A stretch of DNA of 64,000 nucleotides from Frigoriglobus tundricola (GTDB taxonomy: Bacteria > Planctomycetota > Planctomycetia > Gemmatales > Gemmataceae), in contig NZ_CP053452.2 in NCBI RefSeq assembly GCF_013128195.2, forward strand, positions 7,688,001 to 7,752,000, written 5' to 3'. The notes beneath the pieces are model-generated. The model saw only the letters and a program-made list of their open reading frames with translations. It searched no databases and was not told the DNA's origin. The position numbers were made by a program, and so were the translations under genes. This document shows positions 1 to 8,920 of the stretch, piece by piece (the stretch's first letter is position 1; each line of letters opens with the position of its first letter).

Positions 1-2101
1 CACCGGGACTAAAACAGCATGCGGGGAACTGGTCCGAGGTCCAGGCGTGGGACGGCCCGCGCCGCACGGGCTTGCCGGCGATGTCCCACAGTTCCAATCG
101 ATTCCCGGCAGGACCGTCCGACTTACCTTTCGCGAGTGTTTCGGTGTAAACAACCACCGCGATCGTCGTGTCCGGACTGATCCACCCGACTATCGCCGTT
201 GTGTCGCCGGGACTCGGACCGAGGATCGCTCTCGCCGGCTCGGATCGGCCGCGCTCCCACACTTCGATCCGGGGCCCCTTCGCCGGGCCGGCAGGCGAGA
301 TGACGACGCGATTGCCGCCGGGTGCGACCCACACTTGGGGCTGCACGTCGAGATCGGGAAACGGGGTTTCGACCGCGCCCGTGTCCAGGTTCACCATACG
401 GACCCGGTACCGGGCCTTGCCGGCGCCACCCGGCGGTACCCCGGGCTCTTGCTGGTGCGCCTCGGCTCGGGCCACGTACCGCAGGTCCGTGCCGAAGTTC
501 GTGTATTGAAAAGCATCGCTGGAGGTCTTTAACTCGGGCACCTCCCTGATGCGCCGCCCGGTGGCGGTGTCGAACAGCCCGGCGCGGGTGATGGGGCGAC
601 CGAGGCGGCCGGGAACCCCTCCGTAACTGAGTACGAGGGCACGCGTGCCGTCGGCGGAGAACATCCACTCCAGGGATTCCCGTTTGGGGTCGAACGTCGC
701 GAACCCCGGCGCTGTCAGATCGAGTTTGCCCTCGGAGTCCCAACTGTGGGTGAGCCGGCGGAGGTAGTGCCATTCCCACCCGCGGCGGTCCGGGCGACCG
801 GGCTGCGGCCGGGTGTCGTCCAGTAGTTGGTTCAGCCGAGTCGTGCGGTCCTCGAGCGCGGCCGCGTGGGCCTGATAGATTTGCGCGGCGTACAGGAGGG
901 CGTCCGTTTTCTCCCGTTGGGCCCGCAGGTTGTCGCGCTCGTCGTCGGCGCGCTGCCGCTCGCGGTTGGCGTCCGCTTCTCGCGCGGCGGCCGTCTTCGC
1001 GCTGTCCGTCGCGTCCCTCGCGCGGTCCTCGGCGCGCACCGCGAAGAACGAGGCGACCCCCGTTCCGATCGCGAGCACGAGCAGCACGGCGCCGGTCAGT
1101 GAGGCGACCGCCGGGTTGCGCTTCGTCCACCGCCAGCCGCGCTCGACGCTCCCCACCGGCCGCGCCACGATCGGCCGGCCCTCCAGGAAACGCCCCAGGT
1201 CGGCGGCCAGCGCGTCGGCGGTGGGGTACCGCTTCGCGGGATCTTTCTGGAGGCACTTGAGACAGATGGTTTCAATGTCGCGGGGCAATTTGGGTTGCAG
1301 TACGTGTGGCGCGACCGGGTCCTGTGTGCGGACGAGGTCGATGGTTGCGAGGAAATCGGCCCCTTTGAACGGAGGGCGACCAGTGAGCAGTTCGTACAGG
1401 ATCGCGCCCAGTGCGTACACGTCGGCCGGCGCGCCGACCGCCTTGGCCCCGCCCGCTTGCTCGGGCGGCATGTAACTGGGGGTGCCGAGGATGGCACCGG
1501 TGTACGTGTGTGATTCCGAGCCGAGCTGTTTGGCGATGCCGAAATCGGCGACCTTGGGGGTTCCGTCGGCAGCGAGGAGAATGTTGGCCGGTTTGAGGTC
1601 GCGGTGAACGATTTTGGCGGCGTGGGCGTGGGCGACCGCTTGCGCGAGCGGGACGAGTAACCGGGCGGCGCGCTTGGCCTCCCACGGGGTGCCGTCGAGT
1701 CGCGCCGCAAGGCTCCCGCCGGGGACGAATTCGCACGACAGGAACGCGCGGCCGTCCGCCGCGCCCGCCTCGTAGAGCGCCACGATGTGCGGGTGCGAGA
1801 GCTTCGCCGTGGTTTCGATCTCGGACCGGAACCGGTCGCGGGCGGCGGCTCCCGCGAACTCCCCGGCCAGGATCAACTTGACCGCGACGATGCGGTTGGT
1901 CGTCAACTGCCGCGCCCGGAACACGCAGCCCATGCCGCCGGAACCGACCGGTTCGAGGATCTCGTACCCTGGAACGGTCGGGCGTGAGTTGGGGGTGGGC
2001 TCCTCCGCCCGTCCGCTGAACGTGCCGGTGCCCTCTGGGGCGCTAAACGTGCCGGTGCCGCCGTTGTCCGGCGGCTGGGTGCGGGTGTTCTCGTCGGACA
2101 T
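1..2101 (-). CDS. Serine/threonine protein kinase with C-terminal WD40 repeats (3' end outside window)
   Basis: The reading frame starts at the ATG whose first base is 2101 and stays open to the left edge, so the C-terminus is missing. The N-terminus has a short Pro/Thr-rich leader, then a Hanks-type kinase domain: glycine loop GSGGMGCVF, VAVKLI lysine, HRDLKPAN catalytic loop, DFGIAK metal-binding motif and GTPSYMPPEQA activation segment. A WTKRNPAVA juxtamembrane stretch and one hydrophobic segment (ASLTGAVLLVLAIGTG) follow, then a coiled region. Near the edge the frame reads ELWDIAGKPVR and later FSPG, typical of WD40 blades. Kinases with this plan are abundant in Gemmata; substrates are unknown. 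Kinase and membrane anchor are seen; a WD40 sensor or scaffold role is inferred. Confidence 0.88.
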   Translation of the reverse strand, partial: MSDENTRTQPPDNGGTGTFSAPEGTGTFSGRAEEPTPNSRPTVPGYEILEPVGSGGMGCVFRARQLTTNRIVAVKLILAGEFAGAAARDRFRSEIETTAKLSHPHIVALYEAGAADGRAFLSCEFVPGGSLAARLDGTPWEAKRAARLLVPLAQAVAHAHAAKIVHRDLKPANILLAADGTPKVADFGIAKQLGSESHTYTGAILGTPSYMPPEQAGGAKAVGAPADVYALGAILYELLTGRPPFKGADFLATIDLVRTQDPVAPHVLQPKLPRDIETICLKCLQKDPAKRYPTADALAADLGRFLEGRPIVARPVGSVERGWRWTKRNPAVASLTGAVLLVLAIGTGVASFFAVRAEDRARDATDSAKTAAAREADANRERQRADDERDNLRAQREKTDALLYAAQIYQAHAAALEDRTTRLNQLLDDTRPQPGRPDRRGWEWHYLRRLTHSWDSEGKLDLTAPGFATFDPKRESLEWMFSADGTRALVLSYGGVPGRLGRPITRAGLFDTATGRRIREVPELKTSSDAFQYTNFGTDLRYVARAEAHQQEPGVPPGGAGKARYRVRMVNLDTGAVETPFPDLDVQPQVWVAPGGNRVVISPAGPAKGPRIEVWERGRSEPARAILGPSPGDTTAIVGWISPDTTIAVVVYTETLAKGKSDGPAGNRLELWDIAGKPVRRGPSHAWTSDQFPACCFSPG

Positions 2102-2162
2102 GCGGGCCTCGCGGACGCGACCCAGGACAGTGTACCCGATGACGTCCGCGGGCGCGAACGAA

Positions 2163-3353
2163 CTACTTGATCACGCCGATTTGTTTCCCCACTTCGGTGA
2201 ACGCGGCGATGGCGCGGTCGATCTGCTCCGGGGTGTGCGCCGCGGACACCTGCATCCGGATGCGCGCCTGGCCGTGCGGCACCACGGGGTAGCTGAACCC
2301 GATCACGTAGATGCCGCGCTTCAGCAACTCGTTCGCCATGTTCGTGGCGACGGCCGCGTCGCCGAGCATCACGGGCAGGATCGGCGTCGGGCCGGGCTTG
2401 ATCGTGAAGCCGGCCGCTTCCAGCCCGCCGCGGAGCCGGGCGGTGTTCGCCTTCAGCGTCGCACGGAGGTCCGCCGCGCCGTCCACCAGTTCCAGCGCCT
2501 TCATCCCGGCCGCCACAAGCGCCGGGGGCACGCTGTTCGAGAAGAGGTACGGCCGCGACCGGTTCCGCAACCAGTCCACGATCTCCGCACTGGCCGCCGT
2601 GAACCCGCCACTGGCGCCCCCCAGGGTCTTGCCGAGCGTACCGGTGATGACGTCGATGCGGTCCAGAACGCCCAGCTCCTCCGCGCCGCCGCGGCCGGTC
2701 CGCCCCAGGTGCCCGGTCGCGTGGCAGTCGTCGATGCCGACCGCCGCGCGGTACTCGTCGGCGAGCTGGCAGATGTCGGGGAGCCGGGCGAGATCGCCGT
2801 CCATGCTGAACACGCTGTCGGTGAAGATCATCTTGAACCGACAGCCCTTCGCTTCTTCGAGCTTCGCTTTCAGGTCGGCCATGTCGTTGTGCTTGTAGCG
2901 GAACCGCTGCGCCTTGCAGAGCCGCACGCCGTCGATGATGGACGCGTGGTTCAGCTCGTCGGAGAGGATCGCGTCCTGGTCCGTGAGCAACGGCTCGAAC
3001 AGGCCGCCGTTGGCGTCGAAGCACGAGATATAGAGGATGCTGTCGCCCTTGCCGAAGAAGCGGGCGATCTGCTCCTCGCACCGCTTGTGGATGTCCTGCG
3101 TGCCGCATATGAACCGCACGCTGGACAGTCCGTAACCCCACGCCTTCAGCCCCTCGAACGCCGCGTCCACGATCTCGGGGTGGTTCGCGAGCCCGAGGTA
3201 GTTGTTCGCGCAAAAGTTCACCACCTCGGCGCCGTTCACCGTGATGCCGGACTTCTGCGGGGAGGCGATGCGGCGCTCGGCCTTGTACAGCCCCTTCGCC
3301 TTGAGTTCGTCGAGTTGGGTACGCAGGAACGCGTTTATGTCATCGGCCGGCAT
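2163..3353 (-). CDS. kbl: Glycine C-acetyltransferase (2-amino-3-ketobutyrate CoA ligase)
   Basis: A 396-residue cytoplasmic PLP enzyme of the alpha-oxoamine synthase family, which interconverts 2-amino-3-ketobutyrate plus CoA with glycine plus acetyl-CoA in threonine breakdown. Length is normal for Kbl. Visible motifs are NFCANNYLG near the N-terminus, [22 protein letters not shown], the [10 protein letters not shown] pyridoxal-binding stretch and [14 protein letters not shown] carrying the PLP lysine. AONS and KBL homologues are hard to tell apart, but [10 protein letters not shown] and the overall pattern fit Kbl. No tdh (threonine dehydrogenase) gene is adjacent, so the partner must lie elsewhere. 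The kinase gene downstream starts 62 bp after the stop on the same strand. Confidence 0.9.
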   Translation of the reverse strand: MPADDINAFLRTQLDELKAKGLYKAERRIASPQKSGITVNGAEVVNFCANNYLGLANHPEIVDAAFEGLKAWGYGLSSVRFICGTQDIHKRCEEQIARFFGKGDSILYISCFDANGGLFEPLLTDQDAILSDELNHASIIDGVRLCKAQRFRYKHNDMADLKAKLEEAKGCRFKMIFTDSVFSMDGDLARLPDICQLADEYRAAVGIDDCHATGHLGRTGRGGAEELGVLDRIDVITGTLGKTLGGASGGFTAASAEIVDWLRNRSRPYLFSNSVPPALVAAGMKALELVDGAADLRATLKANTARLRGGLEAAGFTIKPGPTPILPVMLGDAAVATNMANELLKRGIYVIGFSYPVVPHGQARIRMQVSAAHTPEQIDRAIAAFTEVGKQIGVIK

Positions 3354-3541
3354 ATGGGTGCCTCCAGGGTAGTTGAAGAAGGCATTTTAGGGACGCCGGG
3401 ACGTGGGTTGAGCGGCTTCTCGCGTTCCCGGGCAGTTCCTTCGCTCGGGGACACGGTTCGCTCATCACGGCACGCACGATCCGGCCCGCGCGAATTTGTC
3501 GCGGAGGACGTTTTCGCGTACCAAAACGGGCGCGGGAGCCA

Positions 3542-3563
3542 GAAATTGGTAATATACCATTTC
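3542..3563. promoter_or_regulatory. Short inverted repeat between divergent kbl and kinase genes
   Basis: An AT-rich island in GC-rich DNA reads GAAATTGGTA, three bases, TACCATTTC, giving nine-base arms with one unpaired base. It lies about 190 bp upstream of kbl and about 80 bp upstream of the plus-strand kinase, and includes a TAATAT stretch that could serve as a -10 element. An operator or promoter role is inferred from position and symmetry only. Confidence 0.3.
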
Positions 3564-3644
3564 ATTCCGACCTCCGAGTCGCCCGCGTGCTGACCCGATA
3601 CCGCACACGCTGATCGGGTCGGTACTTCACCCCGTGGGCTTTTG

Positions 3645-5891
3645 ATGACAGACCCCGCGCCCGACTTCACGAACGGCTCCGACCCGCACCCCGACGCCAC
3701 CCTCATGCCGGGATCGGGTTCGGGGTACGGGCACGGTCCGGACGTGACCCAGGTGCGCACGCCGGACCCAGGTCCGCACGGCCCCGCGCCGGCCGAGTTC
3801 CTCGCCCCGGATGAGAGCGGCGTGGACGTGGCCGGGTACGAGCTGCTGGACGAACTCGGTCGCGGCGGGATGGGCGTCGTGTACAAGGCCCGGCAGCGGA
3901 GCCTCAACCGCCTCGTCGCCTTGAAGATGGTTCTCTCCGGCGCCCATGCCAGCCCGGCGGATCGGGCGCGGTTCCGGGCCGAGGCGGAAGTGGTCGCCCG
4001 GCTCCAGCACCCGAACATCGTTCAGATTTACGAGATCGGCGAACTGGCCGGCGCGCCGTATCTGGCGCTGGAACTGGTCAGCGGCGGTACGCTCCAGAAA
4101 ACGCTCGCCGGAACGCCGCAACCGGTCCGCCCGGCCGCGTACCTGGTGGAACTCCTCGCGCGGGCGATCCATTTCGCGCACCAGCGCGGGGTCGTTCACC
4201 GCGATCTGAAGCCCGGAAACGTCCTGCTCGCGGTTCCGCTGGACGGCGCCAGTTCCATCTCCGACCAGGACGGGGCGCAGGTCGCCGCGCTGTACGGCGT
4301 CCCGAAGGTCACCGACTTCGGTCTCGCGAAGCGATTGGAGGACGACGCCCACAACACCCGTAGCGGGGACATCATCGGGACGCCTTCGTACATGGCCCCC
4401 GAGCAGGCGGGCGGCCGGGGCCCGATCGGTCCCGCGGCGGACGTGTACGCGCTCGGGGCCGTGCTGTACGACATGCTCACGGGGCGGCCGCCGTTCAAGG
4501 GGGCGACCACGTTTGAGACGATCCAACAGGTGCGGACCGAGGAACCGGTGCTGCCCAGCCGGCTCCGGCCGCGGTTGCCCAAGGACCTCGAACGGATCTG
4601 CCTGAAGTGCCTGGAGAAGGACCCGCGCCGGCGGTACGCCACGGCCCTCGATCTGGCCACCGACCTGCGCCGCCACCTGAACGGCGAATCGGTTCACGCT
4701 CGGTCGGCCACGCCGCTCGAGCGGACGTGGCGCTGGACGCGCCGTAACCCGGTCCCGGCCGGTCTCCTCCTCGCCATCACACTCGGGTCCGCGGTCGGGT
4801 TCTGGCACCTTTCGGAACTGTCGAAATCGCTGGTGCGCTCGTCCGCGCTGGAAGGAGCGGTGCAACAGGCCGAGATGATGAACGAGTTGAACCGGTATTA
4901 CGGACGGGTGGCCGCCCACCTGAAGGGAGCGGGGGTCGAGGGCGAGCCCGATTGGGAGAAGCCCGGCGAAATGACCATGCCCCCGCCGGCCACCATGACC
5001 ATCGACCTCGGCCAGCAGATCAGCGCGCGGAGCGAGTCCGGGGTGCAGGTGCGGTTGTACAGCGATTTCCCGTTCAAGCGCCGGCTCTCGCGCCCGCCCC
5101 CCGACGGGTTCGAGCAGGAGGCGCTGAACCAACTGCGGCGCGATCCGGCCCGGCCGTTCTACCGGTTCGAGGACCTCGACGGCCGGCCGGTCCTCCGGTA
5201 CGCGACCGCCCGCGTCATGGAGACGGGGTGCGTCGACTGCCACAACAACAGCTCCGATCGCAGCGACAACTGGCCGATCTGGAAGGAGGGCGACGTTCGC
5301 GGGGTACTGGAGATCATCCGTCCACTCGATCAGGACCAGCAGCGCATCAACCGCGGGTTGCGGGGCACCGTACTGATTGTGTCCGGGAGCGGGGCCAGCT
5401 TGCTCGGCCTGTCGGTCCTTCTCGTTTACCTCGGCAACCGTCGGACCCGCGTCACCGCACCCCACATGATGCGCCCCGCAACCGAGGCGGCGCCGTTACC
5501 GGCTGAAGACGGAGGTGATGACCAGCCGACCGAAATGCCGTCCGATTCGCCCCACGGCGGTGCCACCCCGCCGCCGGCACATGTCCCGGAAGAAGTTGTC
5601 GTTTGGCGGACGGCGCTGCCCATTGGCACGCTGGCCCCGATCCGGATCGTCCCTCCGATCGCTGGTACGCTCCGCTTGGTTCTCGAACCCGAGGGAGAAA
5701 CGCCGCCGGTGGAACTGCGAGTGGAGGTCGCTGGTGCGCCGCCGGTTTCGGGATTTGGCGTGGACCCTTTTGTGGAAGTCGCAGTGCCGGCGGGGCGTGT
5801 GGTGAACGTCCGCGTCCGTGCGGACGCGGCACTCGACGCGATGTACACGCTCACAGCCGAACTGCTCACCGTCCGCGGCACCCAGCAGTGA
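3645..5891 (+). CDS. Membrane serine/threonine kinase with a periplasmic heme-c (DUF3365/Tll0287-like) domain
   Basis: About 748 residues. The ATG at 3645 is preferred over the TTG just before it. The kinase domain covers roughly residues 65-345: LGRGGMGVVYKAR, VALKMV, HRDLKPGN, DFGLAK, GTPSYMAPEQA. A first membrane helix lies near 371-391 (AGLLLAITLGSAVGFW). An extracytoplasmic region of about 180 residues carries METGCVDCHNN, a CxxCH heme-c motif near residue 530, in a DUF3365-like context (WKEGDVRGVLEIIRPLD). A second helix follows near 574-598, then a Pro-rich tail with a beta-rich end. The layout suggests a redox, gas or heme-ligand sensor driving an intracellular kinase. Kinase and heme motif are seen; the signal sensed is inference. 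Confidence 0.88.
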   Translation: MTDPAPDFTNGSDPHPDATLMPGSGSGYGHGPDVTQVRTPDPGPHGPAPAEFLAPDESGVDVAGYELLDELGRGGMGVVYKARQRSLNRLVALKMVLSGAHASPADRARFRAEAEVVARLQHPNIVQIYEIGELAGAPYLALELVSGGTLQKTLAGTPQPVRPAAYLVELLARAIHFAHQRGVVHRDLKPGNVLLAVPLDGASSISDQDGAQVAALYGVPKVTDFGLAKRLEDDAHNTRSGDIIGTPSYMAPEQAGGRGPIGPAADVYALGAVLYDMLTGRPPFKGATTFETIQQVRTEEPVLPSRLRPRLPKDLERICLKCLEKDPRRRYATALDLATDLRRHLNGESVHARSATPLERTWRWTRRNPVPAGLLLAITLGSAVGFWHLSELSKSLVRSSALEGAVQQAEMMNELNRYYGRVAAHLKGAGVEGEPDWEKPGEMTMPPPATMTIDLGQQISARSESGVQVRLYSDFPFKRRLSRPPPDGFEQEALNQLRRDPARPFYRFEDLDGRPVLRYATARVMETGCVDCHNNSSDRSDNWPIWKEGDVRGVLEIIRPLDQDQQRINRGLRGTVLIVSGSGASLLGLSVLLVYLGNRRTRVTAPHMMRPATEAAPLPAEDGGDDQPTEMPSDSPHGGATPPPAHVPEEVVVWRTALPIGTLAPIRIVPPIAGTLRLVLEPEGETPPVELRVEVAGAPPVSGFGVDPFVEVAVPAGRVVNVRVRADAALDAMYTLTAELLTVRGTQQ

Positions 5892-6081
5892 AACTCATCA
5901 CCAACAGTTGAGTCAGAGAGGAGCCTGACCGAGGATCGGTCCCATGAGCCACGTTCACTTTGCGAAATCGAGAGGAAACAAATCGTTTTTTGGTATTTCT
6001 GGAGCCGCTCCCCGAGCGAACATGGCCGTGAAGCGGCAGGTGCGAAAGCCTCTCTCTACGCTCATCGGTGGCCCGACGGTG

Positions 6082-6705
6082 TCACTGGATATTGCTCACT
6101 TCGTCTGCCGGAACGGTACGGGTTGAGCCGTCCGCATCGTCCTGGATTTTGATCACCAGCACCGTCTGCTGGCCGGTTTGTCTGTTCACCTCAAGGCCAT
6201 AAGGAACACCGCGTATCACCGAGCCATCGCGCAACGATACCACGGACGGACGGGCCACGCCGGTTCGGTTCATCAGTCCGGTGACCGTATGGATCACCTC
6301 GTCGCGGGTCATCCCGGGCATGATCCGCGGGTACACGTAGACGTCCTCGACCGCGACGCTACCGAGCCTCTTACCACCGAAGCGGGTGCCGAGTCGCACG
6401 CCCGGATAACGATCGCGGATGGCCGCCAGCTCGCGAACGATCGGGTTCGAGGCGTGTACGAGTTTGACCTCGGACATCTCGATCGACGAATTGGGAATGT
6501 GCCGCAGGCACGCGTAGACGCTCCGGTAGGCATCGGCCAGATTCCCGGCCGTTACCGACGGCGATCCGATGTAGAGGAACCACAGCCCTTCTTCGCTCGT
6601 CTTGACCCAAGCCGCGGCCGATACATCGAGCCCGCTCCGAACGAGTTCGATCAGCAACTGGTGCCCGTCGTCGATCCGATCTACTACCAGTAGTTCTGTA
6701 TCCAC
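6082..6705 (-). CDS. Conserved hypothetical protein paired with a HEPN gene
   Basis: About 207 residues, starting at a GTG (base 6705) that overlaps the end of the upstream HEPN gene by 22 bp. The frame continues open upstream, but the protein-like sequence begins VDTELLVVDRIDDG. It appears to be a soluble alpha/beta protein without signal peptide or membrane helix. Recognisable stretches are FLYIGSPSV, EVKLVHASNPIVREL and the C-terminal QTVLVIKIQDD. I do not recognise the family and see no nucleotidyltransferase GS..D signature, so it is not an obvious MNT partner. The overlap points to translational coupling with the HEPN protein and a two-gene module. Confidence 0.6.
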   Translation of the reverse strand: MDTELLVVDRIDDGHQLLIELVRSGLDVSAAAWVKTSEEGLWFLYIGSPSVTAGNLADAYRSVYACLRHIPNSSIEMSEVKLVHASNPIVRELAAIRDRYPGVRLGTRFGGKRLGSVAVEDVYVYPRIMPGMTRDEVIHTVTGLMNRTGVARPSVVSLRDGSVIRGVPYGLEVNRQTGQQTVLVIKIQDDADGSTRTVPADEVSNIQ

Positions 6706-7115
6706 TTCAGCACCCCGTGCGGGTCGTGGGTAATGGCTTCGTACAACGCCTCCGCCTCGACCTGCGACTTCGAGGAGTATCGGGTCGAGACCTGCCAGAG
6801 TGAAACCGTTCCCCAATTCCCGACGAACGTTCCGTCCGCACCCGCACTCGCGGCGAGTTGGCCGTCCAACTCCGGTTTCAGTCCGGCCAGCTTGATGAGC
6901 TCACCGAAGTCGTGCGTCAAACAGTCCTTCACGTTTGCCTTGTCCTGAAAAACCCAGCCGGTGTGAATCATTCGGGCGAGTAAGCACGACTTCAGGGCGC
7001 ACTCGACGGCGTACCCCGCCACATAATACGCGAAGGCCCACCTCGCGCCATCGAGTAGGGCTTTGGCGTCTTTGATCCGCTCTTCAGTGAGCGCTCGCAG
7101 TTCGGCCTGATTCAC
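6684..7115 (-). CDS. HEPN-domain protein
   Basis: About 143 residues from a GTG at 7115 (reading MNQAELRALTEERIKDAK); a GTG 12 codons upstream is an alternative. The family signature is the run DAKALLDGARWAFAYYVAGY followed by AVECALKSCLLARM, the first HEPN helices with the alternating pattern typical of planctomycete HEPN proteins. HEPN proteins are helical, and many are RNases in toxin-antitoxin or defence modules. A clear Rx4-6H catalytic motif is not evident, so this could be a non-catalytic HEPN. Its gene sits 48 bp after serS on the same strand and overlaps the following hypothetical gene. Confidence 0.7.
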   Translation of the reverse strand: MNQAELRALTEERIKDAKALLDGARWAFAYYVAGYAVECALKSCLLARMIHTGWVFQDKANVKDCLTHDFGELIKLAGLKPELDGQLAASAGADGTFVGNWGTVSLWQVSTRYSSKSQVEAEALYEAITHDPHGVLKWIQNYW

Positions 7116-7163
7116 TGTGTCGTGTCCGCCGCCCAGAATCCGGGGAACCACCAGCGCCCGCGA

Positions 7164-8459
7164 CTACACCTTGCGTGGCACAATCACGTCCTTACCGACC
7201 CACGGCCGCAGCACTTCTGGAATCACCACCGAGCCGTCGGCCTGCTGGTAGTTCTCCAGGATCGCCACCAGCGCCCGCGTACAGGCGACCGCCGTGCCGT
7301 TGAGCGTGTGAACGAACCGGGTGCCCTTGAAGCCCTTGCCCTTGTACCGAATACCGAGCCGGCGGGCCTGGAAGTCGGTGCAGTTCGACGTGCTGGTCAC
7401 TTCACCGTAGGCGCCGGCCTCGCCGCGCCCGGGCATCCACGCCTCGAGGTCGTACTTGCGGTACGCCGGGCCGCCGAGGTCGCCGGTCGCGGTGTCGATC
7501 ACGTGAAACGCCAGGCCCAGGCCGATGAAGATCTGCTCCTCGAGCGCGCGGATCTCCTGGTGAATCGCCTCGCTGTTTTCCGGCGTGCAGAACGCGAACA
7601 TTTCCACCTTCGTGAACTGGTGGACGCGGTACAGCCCGCGGGTGTCGCGGCCGGCGGCCCCGGCTTCCGTGCGGAAGCAGTGCGACAGGCCCACGTACCG
7701 CTTCGGCAACTCGGCCTCGTCGAAGATGCGGTCGCGGTGCATCCCGCCGAGGGTGATTTCCGCGGTGGCGATGAGGCACAGGTCGGTGTCGGCGATGGTG
7801 TAGACCTGGCGCGTGTCCGGGTTCGGGTCGCGCGGCATGAACCCGATGCCTTCGAGCACATCCACTCGGGCGAGGTCCGGCGTGATGACCGGTGTGTATC
7901 CCGCTTTCACGGCCGTCTGCATCGCGTACTGCACGAGCGCGATTTCGAGCAGTGCGCCCTCGTTCTTGAGGAAGTAGAACTTCTGCCCGGCGACCTTCGT
8001 CCCGGCCTCAAAGTCCGCGAGGTCGAGCGCCTCGCACAGTGCGACGTGATCCTTCGGTTTGAAGGCGAACGTGCGCGGTTCACCGAAGTTCGCGACGACC
8101 TTGTTCGCGTCCTCCCCGCCGACCGGTGCGTCGGGGTGGGTCATGTTCGGGATCTGGAACTGGTTCAGTAGCAGGTCGCCTTTAAGGATCTTCAGCTCGT
8201 CGTCGATGATGCCGACTTCCGCATCGATCGCGGCCGCTTGATCTCTGAGTGCTTGCTTCGCCTCGGGCGCCTTCGCCTGGGGGAACTGTTTGGAGATTTC
8301 GTTCTTCTTCGCCGCCGTCTCGCCGCGCTTCTGTTCCAGCTCTTTGCGCTTGGTCTCGAACACGATGACGCGGTCCACGGCCACGTCGGACACGCCGCGG
8401 TTCTTGCAGTTGAGCTTCACGAGGTCCGCGTTTTCGAGAATGAATCCGGCGTCGAGCAT
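7164..8459 (-). CDS. serS: Seryl-tRNA synthetase
   Basis: 431 residues, a normal length for bacterial SerRS, starting MLDAGFILENADLV at base 8459; the frame runs 19 codons further upstream, but that part does not look like SerRS. Class II synthetase charging tRNA-Ser (and tRNA-Sec where present). The N-terminal coiled-coil arm that grips the tRNA long variable arm lies near residues 30-100 (KELEQKRGETAAKKNEIS). Motif 2 is visible as GLSHCFRTEAGAAGRDTRGLYRVHQF. C-terminal motif 3 includes the LNGTAVACTRALVAILENYQ stretch. The gene lies upstream of the HEPN pair on the same strand. Confidence 0.96.
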   Translation of the reverse strand: MLDAGFILENADLVKLNCKNRGVSDVAVDRVIVFETKRKELEQKRGETAAKKNEISKQFPQAKAPEAKQALRDQAAAIDAEVGIIDDELKILKGDLLLNQFQIPNMTHPDAPVGGEDANKVVANFGEPRTFAFKPKDHVALCEALDLADFEAGTKVAGQKFYFLKNEGALLEIALVQYAMQTAVKAGYTPVITPDLARVDVLEGIGFMPRDPNPDTRQVYTIADTDLCLIATAEITLGGMHRDRIFDEAELPKRYVGLSHCFRTEAGAAGRDTRGLYRVHQFTKVEMFAFCTPENSEAIHQEIRALEEQIFIGLGLAFHVIDTATGDLGGPAYRKYDLEAWMPGRGEAGAYGEVTSTSNCTDFQARRLGIRYKGKGFKGTRFVHTLNGTAVACTRALVAILENYQQADGSVVIPEVLRPWVGKDVIVPRKV

Positions 8460-8920
8460 GGGTGGTCTCGTCGTCTCTGTGGGGCGGAACGCGCCGTGGC
8501 GCGGGCCGCTATTCACGCAAAAAAGGCGGGACGGCGCAGCGCCGTACCCACCCTACAAGATATGCGCGGATCGCTCCGGGTTCACCAGATGGGTTTCTGG
8601 CCGAGCATCCGGCGGATCAGCGCGAGCTGCCCGCAGTGAATCATCTCGTGCAGCGGGGCGTACCGGAGGCCGGCGATCCGCGTGCCGAACAGCGGGTGCG
8701 GCTTCAGGGGCGGCAGGTCGAGGTCCGCGTCCGGGTAGGCCGCCAGTTCTTTCATCGCCTGAACGTGGACCGCGTCGAACGCGGTGCGAATCTGTTCCGC
8801 GGTGAACCCCGTCACGGCGTCCGGTTGGGACTCGCGGCCGAACTGGGTCAGCATCGCGCCGGGGATCACGTCCTCGTCGGCCGCGGTGCGCGGGCGGAGC
8901 CGTTCGAGGCACAGCCGGTA

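Noticed and set aside
3627-5465. 612-codon antisense open frame opposite the heme-domain kinase
   Set aside because: Shadow of the kinase frame with no recognisable domain.
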